The notes below the pieces were generated by a model. That model did not search any database, was not told where the DNA came from, and saw only the letters and a list, made by a program, of their open reading frames with translations. The position numbers and the translations under genes were made by a program. This document shows, piece after piece, positions 1 through 7,062 of a stretch of DNA of 64,000 nucleotides (positions are counted from its first letter, which is position 1; each line of letters begins with the position of its first letter). This stretch comes from Massiliimalia sp050943535 (GTDB lineage Bacteria > Bacillota > Clostridia > Oscillospirales > Ruminococcaceae): positions 62,001 through 126,000 of the forward strand of contig JBMNPJ010000004.1 of the NCBI GenBank assembly GCA_050943535.1. The letters are read 5' to 3'.

Positions 1-93
1 GCCTTCTTTTTTCGGTGATAAAATAAAAATCAGACAGGAAGGAAGATTACAATTCGCAGACTGGATTATCTCATATCAGATCGTTTTGATGGG

Positions 94-915
94 GTGACCG
101 TGGAACATTATCTGATGCATACCCACGGCTTTTCCAGAAGAATTATTACCCAGCTCAAACGGGAGCCGGAGCATATTTTGCTCAATGGAACCCATATTCG
201 CATGGTAGACCCGGTGCATACAGGGGATACAGTCACCGTTATTTTGGAAGAGCAGGTGATTCTGCGGGGAAATCCATCCCTTCAGGTAGGGGTTGTGTAT
301 GAGGATCAGGATATTATTTTGTTTGATAAACCGCCTGCTATGCCGGTTCATCCGTCCTTTGCCCATAAGGATGACACACTGGGCAATTTTTTTGCGTACC
401 ATACCCAAAAGCAGGGAGAAACCATCTCCTTTCGGCCAGTGAACCGATTGGATACGGATACAACCGGACTGTGTCTTGCAGCAAAAAATTCTTTGGCGGC
501 CAGCGTGCTGGCACATCAGGTAGAAAAAGAATATACTGCAGTGCTCAGCGGAGAACTTCCCTGGGAACAGGGGGAAATTCGTTTTCCCATTGCCAGGGAT
601 CCGGTAGTTCCCATTAAACGCTGTGTGGATCCCAAAGGGCAGGACAGTATTACCCGGTATCAGGTAATTGACCGGGGAAATGGATATACTCTGGTTCGGG
701 TGAAGCTGCTTACAGGACGCACCCACCAAATTCGGGTTCATTTTTCCTATTTGGGTTATCCTTTGGCAGGAGACCGGATGTACGGCGGAGACCTTTCCCA
801 GATCGATCGTCAGGCTTTGTGCTGTACCCGTATGGAATTTGCCCATCCGGTAAGCGGAGAAAAAATGGATTTTCAAATTGAAATGGGACAGGATATGAAA
901 GTCCTGTTGAAATAA
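94..915 (+). CDS. RluA-family 23S rRNA/tRNA pseudouridine synthase
   Basis: Converts specific uridines in structured RNA to pseudouridine. The catalytic motif is visible as PVNRLDTDTTGLCLAAK (about residues 115-131 from GTG 94; catalytic Asp in the RLD motif), followed by the family segment GRTHQIRVHFSYLGYPLAGD near residue 210. The N-terminus (SRRIITQLKREPEHILLNG) is an S4-like RNA-binding stretch. The GTG at 94 is the first canonical start, but the reading frame stays open upstream to 22, and the residues RRLDYLISDRFDGV read from about 55 match the usual family N-terminus. The best-placed ribosome-binding site (AGGAAGGA, 37-44) fits an ATT codon at 52, so the true protein is probably 287 residues. 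Target RNA site unknown. Followed 14 bp later by the asparaginase gene, probably co-transcribed. Confidence 0.9.
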   Translation: MTVEHYLMHTHGFSRRIITQLKREPEHILLNGTHIRMVDPVHTGDTVTVILEEQVILRGNPSLQVGVVYEDQDIILFDKPPAMPVHPSFAHKDDTLGNFFAYHTQKQGETISFRPVNRLDTDTTGLCLAAKNSLAASVLAHQVEKEYTAVLSGELPWEQGEIRFPIARDPVVPIKRCVDPKGQDSITRYQVIDRGNGYTLVRVKLLTGRTHQIRVHFSYLGYPLAGDRMYGGDLSQIDRQALCCTRMEFAHPVSGEKMDFQIEMGQDMKVLLK

Positions 916-929
916 AGGAGGAAAAAACA

Positions 930-1871
930 ATGATACAGGGTCAAATGATCTCTACCTGGAAAATGTCTTGGGACGGCATGAAGGAAGCCGCTTGTCTGCT
1001 CAGCCAGGGAAAACCAATTCATGAGGCAATTCTGACCGCGGTGAAGTCTGTGGAGGACAATCCCCGTTTTGTTTCTGTTGGATACGGAGGACTGCCCAAT
1101 ATCCAGGGTGAAGTACAGCTGGATGCCGCGTATATGGATGGAGATACCCTGGGATTTGGAGGAATCATTGAAGTGTCTGATATTCAAAATCCCATTGAGG
1201 TAGCATATGATTTGAGCAAGTATCAGCGCAATTGCCTTCTTTCCGGAGAAGGAGCTGGACTGTATGCCCGTCAAAACGGTTTTGCGATCCGCAATATGCT
1301 GACACCTGCTGCCAAAGAACGCTATTTGGCACAAAAAGACAAACAGGTGGATATGGAACTTTTAGAGGCTTATGATGGTCATGATACCGTATGTGTATTG
1401 GGGAAAGATCCAAATACCGGAAATATTTCCTGCGGTGTTTCCACTTCTGGGCTATTTTTAAAGCACCCGGGACGGGTAGGTGACAGTCCCATTATTGGTT
1501 CCGGTTTTTATGCCGATTCTTTAGCAGGAGCTGCCGGATGTACCGGCGTGGGAGAAGACATTATGAAAGGATGCCTGTCTTTTGCCATTGTAGAAAAAAT
1601 GCGGGGAGGAATGGATCCTCAGACAGCCTGTGAAACAGCAGTTTCTGCTCATGTACAGCGGATGAGTCAAAAGGGACATCAGGTATCTGATATTTCTGCC
1701 ATTGCGATTGCTCCAGACGGAACAGTGGGAGCAGCTACCAATATTCCGCTGTTTCCTTTTGTTGTGGTACAGGGAGATGAAGCAAACCTCTATGTAGCTT
1801 CCTGCCGAGAGGGAAAGGTCTCTGTGATGGAAGCCACTGAAGAATGGCTTCAGGGATACACAGGAGACTGA
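930..1871 (+). CDS. N4-(beta-N-acetylglucosaminyl)-L-asparaginase family Ntn hydrolase
   Basis: Glycosylasparaginase/isoaspartyl-peptidase family enzyme that hydrolyses N4-(GlcNAc)-Asn or related beta-aspartyl bonds and matures by self-cleavage. The autoprocessing motif HDT lies at residues 151-153, making Thr153 the expected nucleophile of the beta-chain. Downstream PGRVGDSPIIGSGFYAD is the substrate-binding signature. Length 313 is normal for the bacterial family. No signal peptide, so cytoplasmic; substrates would be imported glycopeptide fragments or isoaspartyl peptides. A strong AAAGGAGG precedes the ATG by 8 bp; it follows the pseudouridine synthase closely. Confidence 0.88.
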   Translation: MIQGQMISTWKMSWDGMKEAACLLSQGKPIHEAILTAVKSVEDNPRFVSVGYGGLPNIQGEVQLDAAYMDGDTLGFGGIIEVSDIQNPIEVAYDLSKYQRNCLLSGEGAGLYARQNGFAIRNMLTPAAKERYLAQKDKQVDMELLEAYDGHDTVCVLGKDPNTGNISCGVSTSGLFLKHPGRVGDSPIIGSGFYADSLAGAAGCTGVGEDIMKGCLSFAIVEKMRGGMDPQTACETAVSAHVQRMSQKGHQVSDISAIAIAPDGTVGAATNIPLFPFVVVQGDEANLYVASCREGKVSVMEATEEWLQGYTGD

Positions 1872-2217
1872 TTCAATCGTTGCTTATCTTTTGGGATTCT
1901 TAAGGGACGTTTGTCCCTTAAGCTGTCGGAGGCAAAAATTTATACAACTTTTTTAACATATACTTTATCGATAAACTGAAGCCGTATAATACCGCTTGTA
2001 TCAGAGCAACGCATACAAATAAACCGCAGACCATTTGTTTATGGTCTGCGGTTTATTCTTTTGAAACAGAAGTACTGCAAGGTTAGACAAAGCAGGCTAT
2101 CTGTTTAATTTTGTGGATTGCCGAACAATCTAAAACCATTCGGCAACCGCTATTTAAGGATAAAAACCCGTGAAAAAGGAGTCCTGCAAAAATAAGTTTA
2201 ACCAAATAGGATTCAGT
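1872..2217. other. Convergent intergenic region with degenerate repeat and terminators
   Basis: No gene is seen here. Just after the asparaginase stop, 1889-1927 carries an imperfect hairpin (GGGATTCTTAAGGG ... CTGTCGG) resembling a module of the dispersed repeats at 17.2 kb and 34.5 kb, followed at about 1961-1980 by ATACTTTATC, shared with the end of the 17.2-kb element. A strong bidirectional terminator follows at 2018-2057 and a weaker inverted repeat (TTGCCGAA/TTCGGCAA) at 2118-2146. Confidence 0.5.
2018..2057. terminator. Bidirectional Rho-independent terminator
   Basis: A perfect 17-bp stem (2018-2034 with 2041-2057, core AAACCGCAGACCA) and a 6-nt loop between converging genes. T/A-rich flanks allow it to act in both directions. 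Confidence 0.85.
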
Positions 2218-3117
2218 TTATTTGGTCAAGGACAGGTAGTAGTCTGCTACAACAGAGTCCATGATGACTGCATCCTGACGTCCCTGTTTGAGTTCGGTCA
2301 GACAAGCGACATTATCAGCCAATTCTGTGGTTTCTGCTTTAATGCCAGAATCGTTGTAAGCATCTACAGCAGTGGACTGTTTCTGCATAGCAATTCGTTT
2401 GCCGTTTAAATCTTCTGCGGATTTAATGTCAGAATCTTTTGGAACAACAATTACCTGTTTGTTCTGCATGTAAGCATCGGTAAATGCCATCTGTTCCTGG
2501 CGTTCTGGGGTGATAGTCAGTCCGTTCCAAAGAACATCTACTTTGCCGGCGTTGAGTTCAGCTTCTTTGTTTGCCCAAGTAATTGGCTGAACAACCAGTT
2601 TTTTGCCCATTTTTTCTTCAATAATCAATTTTGCCAGATCAATGTCAAATCCTTTGACTTCATCGCCGCCTTCGGTGAATCCCATTGGAGCAAAGTTGGT
2701 GTCGCATCCCAGGATGATAGTGTCTTTATCGCTTTTTGCGTTTGGATCAGTTGTAATTTTTTCAGAATCTTCCGGTACATAAATGGTGTCTTTGCCAAAC
2801 CATTTTTCAGCGATTTCGGCAGCAGAACCATCTTCGATTGCTTCTGTCAGGGCGTTTTGAATTTCATCCCGAAGAACGGTGTTGTCTTTTTTCACTGCAA
2901 TGCCGTACAGTTCATCTGCCAAAGATTCATCTAAGGTAACAAAATCGTACAGTTTTTCTTCAGAACTGCCAGCTTCAGATGCAGTAGAAGTGTTGGAAGT
3001 TCCAGTAGAAGTATTGCCAGCAGTGCTGTTTGTAGCAGAATCATTGCCGCAGGCAGCTAACATGGATACTGTCATAGCAGACGCTAACAGAACTGCAAAA
3101 ATTTTTTTGAATTTCAT
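2218..3117 (-). CDS. Amino-acid ABC transporter substrate-binding lipoprotein, circularly permuted
   Basis: Extracellular solute-binding protein of the SBP_bac_3 family (polar amino acids). Lipoprotein signal peptide with lipobox LAAC, lipidated Cys23, then a Ser/Thr/Gly linker (24-52). The domain order is unusual: residues 55-110 (DFVTLDESLADELYGIAVKK to AEKWFGKD) correspond to the C-terminal segment of the family, and only then comes the canonical N-terminal start TIILGCDTNFAPMGF (from about 133), the ligand motif GLTITPERQEQMAFTD (199-214), and the QKQSTA lobe. The protein stops at DSVVADYYLSLTK, exactly where the missing tail would normally continue. No permease or ATPase gene is adjacent. 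RBS GGAGGAAATC precedes the ATG. See findings. Confidence 0.85.
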   Translation of the reverse strand: MKFKKIFAVLLASAMTVSMLAACGNDSATNSTAGNTSTGTSNTSTASEAGSSEEKLYDFVTLDESLADELYGIAVKKDNTVLRDEIQNALTEAIEDGSAAEIAEKWFGKDTIYVPEDSEKITTDPNAKSDKDTIILGCDTNFAPMGFTEGGDEVKGFDIDLAKLIIEEKMGKKLVVQPITWANKEAELNAGKVDVLWNGLTITPERQEQMAFTDAYMQNKQVIVVPKDSDIKSAEDLNGKRIAMQKQSTAVDAYNDSGIKAETTELADNVACLTELKQGRQDAVIMDSVVADYYLSLTK

Positions 3118-3173
3118 AATTGATTTCCTCCGAACTTGTGTTATTCCGTGCTGAAAAGCATGGTCTTATTTTA

Positions 3174-3209
3174 CACTTTATCGTAGTAAATTGCTAGCAC
3201 GATAAAGTG
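3174..3209. promoter_or_regulatory. Inverted repeat in the divergent promoter region
   Basis: CACTTTATCG (3174-3183) and CGATAAAGTG (3200-3209) form a perfect 10-bp inverted repeat with a 16-nt spacer, about 60 bp upstream of the binding-protein start. It could be an operator or a 5'-UTR hairpin. On the plus strand a T-run follows, so a terminator reading rightward is also possible. No regulator was identified. Confidence 0.4.
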
Positions 3210-3393
3210 ATAGTTTTTTCTATTTTTCGTTATATATGAAAAATAGCTCTTGATATTTCGCTTATTCATAGTATTTCTCAAAAATGCTTTGATTTTCTTT
3301 TGTTTACTTTCTGGATATTGTATGATAATATGAAGTAAACTTCATATTTATTGAAAAGTCGTTTCGTATATGATTGGGAAAGGGGCGGCAGAA

Positions 3394-3840
3394 ATGAAAA
3401 CAGGTTCCTATGTTCAAAAGGTGAAAAGGCGTATTTGGCTGCTTTGGTTTTCGGTAATCGGCATGACTGTTTATATGATTTTAGCAGTGGAACTGGGCGG
3501 CGGAGATTCTAGGATTATGACCGATACAGCTGTTCGATTCAGTAAATTGTTTTTTCCAGGATTGGCTTTTTTGCTTTGGCGGATTTACTACAACAAAAAG
3601 CTTTTGAAAGACCGTGAAAAGATGGCTCGGGAACAGCTGGAGCAGGAAGACGAGCGGAATCAATATCTCCATGATAAAAGCGGCGGTCTTCCCATGGACA
3701 TTCTGCTGGTACTCTTATTTTTGGTTACCTGGACGGCTTCATTATTTCATATGGCGGTTTTTTACACCTGTCTGGGACTGCTTGCCGCAGCAGTGTTATT
3801 AAAAATGGGGTTTTACCTTTATTATCAGAAAGGAATTTGA
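3394..3840 (+). CDS. Small four-helix integral membrane protein, unknown function
   Basis: Not recognised as a named family. The 148-residue product has predicted membrane segments near residues 14-32 (LLWFSVIGMTVYMILAVEL), 48-62, 97-117 and 120-140, with a charged cytosolic loop (KLLKDREKMAREQLEQEDER) between helices 2 and 3. Start chosen at ATG 3394 rather than ATG 3370 because AAAGGGG lies about 8 nt before 3394 and nothing comparable precedes 3370. It stands alone, divergent from the binding protein and convergent with nadC. Confidence 0.6.
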   Translation: MKTGSYVQKVKRRIWLLWFSVIGMTVYMILAVELGGGDSRIMTDTAVRFSKLFFPGLAFLLWRIYYNKKLLKDREKMAREQLEQEDERNQYLHDKSGGLPMDILLVLLFLVTWTASLFHMAVFYTCLGLLAAAVLLKMGFYLYYQKGI

Positions 3841-3919
3841 TTCTTTTTGATATAGAAGATGGTTGATAAGATTTTTATTTGTGGGTTTGGCCGTTTATGC
3901 GGCATTTTTCTGCAAACTG

Positions 3920-3965
3920 AAACGGTCCATACAACGGGAAAATTCTCCTGTTGTATGGACCGTTT
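3920..3965. terminator. Bidirectional terminator between converging genes
   Basis: A 16-bp perfect stem (AAACGGTCCATACAAC at 3920-3935 with its complement at 3950-3965) followed by T-rich sequence on both strands. It separates the membrane-protein gene from nadC. Confidence 0.85.
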
Positions 3966-3985
3966 ATTTATTATAACAATATCAA

Positions 3986-4825
3986 TTATTTCCCGATTTT
4001 CATGGAAATATCAAAGCATTTGACAGAATGGGTCAGTGCACCCAGAGAAATAATGTCTACACCGGTTTGCGCTACCTGAGCGATATTTTCCAGTGTCACA
4101 TTGCCGGAAGCTTCCAGTTTTGCCCGTCCGTTGGTGATTTTTACAGCCTCCCGCATGGTGTCGTAATCCATATTGTCCAGCATGATTACATTGACGCCGG
4201 CATCCAAAGCCTGCTGCAGTTCTTCCAGGTTTCTGGTTTCCACTTCGATCTGAACCATATGTCCGGTTTTGGCGCGCAGTGCCTGTACTGCCGGGATAAT
4301 TCCGCCATAAGCGTCGATATGGTTATCCTTGAGCATAGCAGCGTCGCTGAGATTGTACCGGTGATTTCTGCCGCCGCCTACAACGACAGCGTATTTCTGA
4401 ATTGGACGCAGTCCCGGAAGGGTTTTTCTGGTGCAGGCAATGGTAGCATTGGTTCCTTTCACCAGTTCTACACAGCGATGGGTAGCAGTGGCAATTCCAG
4501 ACATGTGCTGTACCAGATTTAAAGCAGTTCTTTCTCCTTTTAACAGGGATTTTGTGCTGCCGTGCATAGTACAGATCAGGTCGCCTTTTTCTACGATATC
4601 TCCGTCTTTTTTGTAAAGGGTATACTCAATGGAATCATCCAGCAGGGTGAACACCCGCATGGCAATTTCAATGCCGCACAGAACGCCGTGGTCTTTGGAA
4701 ACAAATCGTGCGTCGGTGACAGCATCGTCATCCAGCAGATAATCGCTGGTAACGTCAATATAGTTGATATCTTCCTGAATAGCGCGTTTAATTAAATCAT
4801 CAATATAAAACTGAGGCAGTTTCAT
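3986..4825 (-). CDS. nadC: Nicotinate-nucleotide pyrophosphorylase (quinolinate phosphoribosyltransferase)
   Basis: Converts quinolinate and PRPP to nicotinate mononucleotide, CO2 and PPi in de novo NAD synthesis; cytoplasmic. Family motifs are intact: TRKTLPGLRPIQKYAVVVGG (about 132-151), the HRYNLSDAAMLKDNHI segment and IEVETRNLEEL; the C-terminal barrel ends with DIISLGALTHSVKCFDIS. Length 279 is typical. Its ATG lies 5 bp after the nadB stop with AAGGAGGAC upstream, so it is translated from the nadB transcript. Confidence 0.96.
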   Translation of the reverse strand: MKLPQFYIDDLIKRAIQEDINYIDVTSDYLLDDDAVTDARFVSKDHGVLCGIEIAMRVFTLLDDSIEYTLYKKDGDIVEKGDLICTMHGSTKSLLKGERTALNLVQHMSGIATATHRCVELVKGTNATIACTRKTLPGLRPIQKYAVVVGGGRNHRYNLSDAAMLKDNHIDAYGGIIPAVQALRAKTGHMVQIEVETRNLEELQQALDAGVNVIMLDNMDYDTMREAVKITNGRAKLEASGNVTLENIAQVAQTGVDIISLGALTHSVKCFDISMKIGK

Positions 4826-4830
4826 AAAGG

Positions 4831-6309
4831 TTAGTCCTCCTTGCTTGTTGCGTTTTCTCCTGTGGCTACTTCTTTTAATACCAAATAAGCTACGGTAGCC
4901 AGACTATGTGCTTCTACATAGTCATAATCTACCCGGTAACAGGGCTGATCTAGTTCCTTTTTAATCTGACAGATCCGATCAAATCCTGCTTTGGCAGCTG
5001 CAAAATCTGGAATGACAAAGTAAGAATGCTGCATAATGCTGCGGATTTCTGTACGATAGCCAGGATGAATGGCCGGCAGATGAGAGGTATCTGGGAAAGT
5101 TTCTTCGGTCCAGTTATCATGTAATTCCTGCTTGCGGCTGTTGATATCTTCTGCCGCTTTGCGGGAAAAGACCAGTGCTTCCAACAGGGAATTGCTGGCC
5201 AGACGGTTGTTGCCGTGAACACCGGTGTGGGAACATTCCCCAGCAGCGTAAAGCCGGTCTACGGTGGTGCGGGCGTGAAGATCTACATCAATTCCGCCCA
5301 TTAAATAGTGGTGGCAGGGGAATACAGGGATTTTATCTTTGGTCATGTCAATGCCTTCTGCCAGCAGTTTTTCATAAATCATAGGGAAACGGGCGCGGAC
5401 TTTATCCGGATCTTTATAGGAGATATCCAGATAAAAATTGTCAGAACCAGTTGCCTTTGCTTCTTCCATAATACAGCGGGAAACCACATCTCTTGGTGCC
5501 AGTTCCAGACGGTCGTCGTATTTGTGCATAAACCGTTCAAAATTGCAGTTTAGCAGATAAGCGCCTTCTCCCCGAACAGATTCGGAAATCAAAAAGGTTT
5601 CCCGGGTGAGTTTGTTGGCAAATCCAGTAGGGTGGAATTGGATCAGATGCAGATTTTTGATTCTGGCGCCCAAATCATATGCCATAGCAATACCGTCTCC
5701 GGTAGCAATTTTGGAGTTGGTGGTGTATTCGTAAACCCGTCCAATTCCTCCGGAAGCCATAATACAAAAACGGGAAAATACGGTTTCATGATTACCGTCT
5801 TTTAAAATGTCAAAACTAAAGTGGGTGGTGTTGCGCATATGGCACACCAGGCTGTTTTCCATAATCTCCACATTGGGAAGTTTTTTCACCGCTTCCAAAA
5901 GCTTGATTACAATTTCGTATCCGGTAGCGTCTTTATGATGAAGAATCCGGGGCATGGAGTGACCGCCTTCTAAGGTGAAGTGAATTTCTCCGGATTCGGT
6001 TTTGTCAAAATCCACACCGTAATCCATGATCCGCAGAACTTCTTTTGGTCCCTGTTCTACCAGTAAACGGACTGCGTCCGGATTGTTCTTTTGTCCTCCT
6101 GCAATCATAGTGTCCCGGAAATGGGATTCTACATCGTCGTGTTCGGTATCTACAACTGCCGCAACGCCTCCCTGCGCCAGTGCGGAATTGCTCAGGGTAA
6201 GTTCCCGTTTGCATACCATTAAAATTTTCAGGTCAGAGTCCAGGTTTAAAGCCGCATAAAGACCTGCGACACCGCTGCCTACAATGACCACATCATATTT
6301 TTTTGCCAT
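4831..6309 (-). CDS. nadB: L-aspartate oxidase
   Basis: FAD enzyme oxidising L-aspartate to iminoaspartate, the first step of de novo NAD synthesis. N-terminal dinucleotide fold VVIVGSGVAGLYAALNLD, then SNSALAQGGVAAV, HSMPRILHHKDATGYE, the FHPTGF active-site region, HYLMGGIDVD, and the C-terminal FAD signature AAGECSHTGVHGNNRLASNS. About 492 residues, somewhat shorter than E. coli NadB in the C-terminal helical region. Start set at ATG 6309: AGGAAG is about 9 nt upstream, whereas an in-frame GTG at 6318 abuts that RBS. First gene of a nadB-nadC operon; NadA, which must use its unstable product, is not encoded in the window. Confidence 0.95.
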   Translation of the reverse strand: MAKKYDVVIVGSGVAGLYAALNLDSDLKILMVCKRELTLSNSALAQGGVAAVVDTEHDDVESHFRDTMIAGGQKNNPDAVRLLVEQGPKEVLRIMDYGVDFDKTESGEIHFTLEGGHSMPRILHHKDATGYEIVIKLLEAVKKLPNVEIMENSLVCHMRNTTHFSFDILKDGNHETVFSRFCIMASGGIGRVYEYTTNSKIATGDGIAMAYDLGARIKNLHLIQFHPTGFANKLTRETFLISESVRGEGAYLLNCNFERFMHKYDDRLELAPRDVVSRCIMEEAKATGSDNFYLDISYKDPDKVRARFPMIYEKLLAEGIDMTKDKIPVFPCHHYLMGGIDVDLHARTTVDRLYAAGECSHTGVHGNNRLASNSLLEALVFSRKAAEDINSRKQELHDNWTEETFPDTSHLPAIHPGYRTEIRSIMQHSYFVIPDFAAAKAGFDRICQIKKELDQPCYRVDYDYVEAHSLATVAYLVLKEVATGENATSKED

Positions 6310-6401
6310 AAGCGCCACTTCCTGAATATGAATTTTCCGGCGGTTTGGTCACAAAAAACCAGAGCCAGCCGGATTCAGAGCGTAGTAATTATACTTATTC
6401 C

Positions 6402-6431
6402 AGTATAGCATAAAGACAGCAAAAAAATCAA
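6402..6431 (-). promoter_or_regulatory. Predicted sigma-A promoter of nadBC
   Basis: On the minus strand TTGATT (6431-6426) and TATACT (6407-6402) are separated by 18 bp, about 95 bp upstream of the nadB ATG. No recognised NAD-repressor site could be assigned. Confidence 0.5.
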
Positions 6432-6627
6432 TGGCTTGATTGCCATAAATCCAATGATTAAACACGGGTTTTTGTGAAAAAGGAATTGAAGGAGGAGGGA
6501 AAAAGAGGTGGTATTTCCTGGAATAGACGGCAAAAAATCAGTAAAAATGACAAAATGTTGCTTGAGGAATCGTGAAATATGATTATAAAAATTTGCTTTT
6601 TTATGAATAATGTTTACAGATACTGAC

Positions 6628-6656
6628 TTGACACAAAGAAGGATTGTCTATAAAAT
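6628..6656 (+). promoter_or_regulatory. Predicted sigma-A promoter upstream of RNase J
   Basis: TTGACA at 6628-6633 and TAAAAT at 6651-6656, spacer 17 bp. The start codon of the RNase J gene is about 400 nt downstream. Confidence 0.6.
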
Positions 6657-7062
6657 AAAATAATGAATAACTGTTCGGATTTATTTTAAAAGATTAACAC
6701 CCATCATTCCTTTGCTGATTGGAATATGGTACGGATGTGTAAACTGTTTTTAAGACTCTGCCCAGTAAAAGAGCAAAAGGTGTTTGCTTATTAAAACAAT
6801 AATATGGGACTAGGGTAAAATGCTGGAATATCTGCGGCTCAGTGACAGAAAAAGCTGATAACACTGCGGAAAAAACAGCTGTTAAGTTAGATCAGGTCAA
6901 AACAGTGAATGGCCATATCAGCAAAAGGAAAATCGGAAGAAACAGAAATTCAAACAATAGGAACAGCCGGAAATTTCCTATAGTACAGCTCGGAAAATGG
7001 GAAGAAACTTGAAAACGGCAGTAAAACGGTACGACTTGTAAAGAGAAAAGTGAGGGAAAAAC

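Larger units (their letters stand above)
6310..7062. other. Divergent nadB / RNase J intergenic region with a long leader
   Basis: No protein-coding gene is supported in these 750 bp. The left part holds the nadB promoter. The right part, from a promoter at 6628-6656 to the RNase J start at 7063, is a leader of roughly 400 nt with only very short frames lacking ribosome-binding sites. I do not recognise a riboswitch or known ncRNA in it. Confidence 0.5.
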
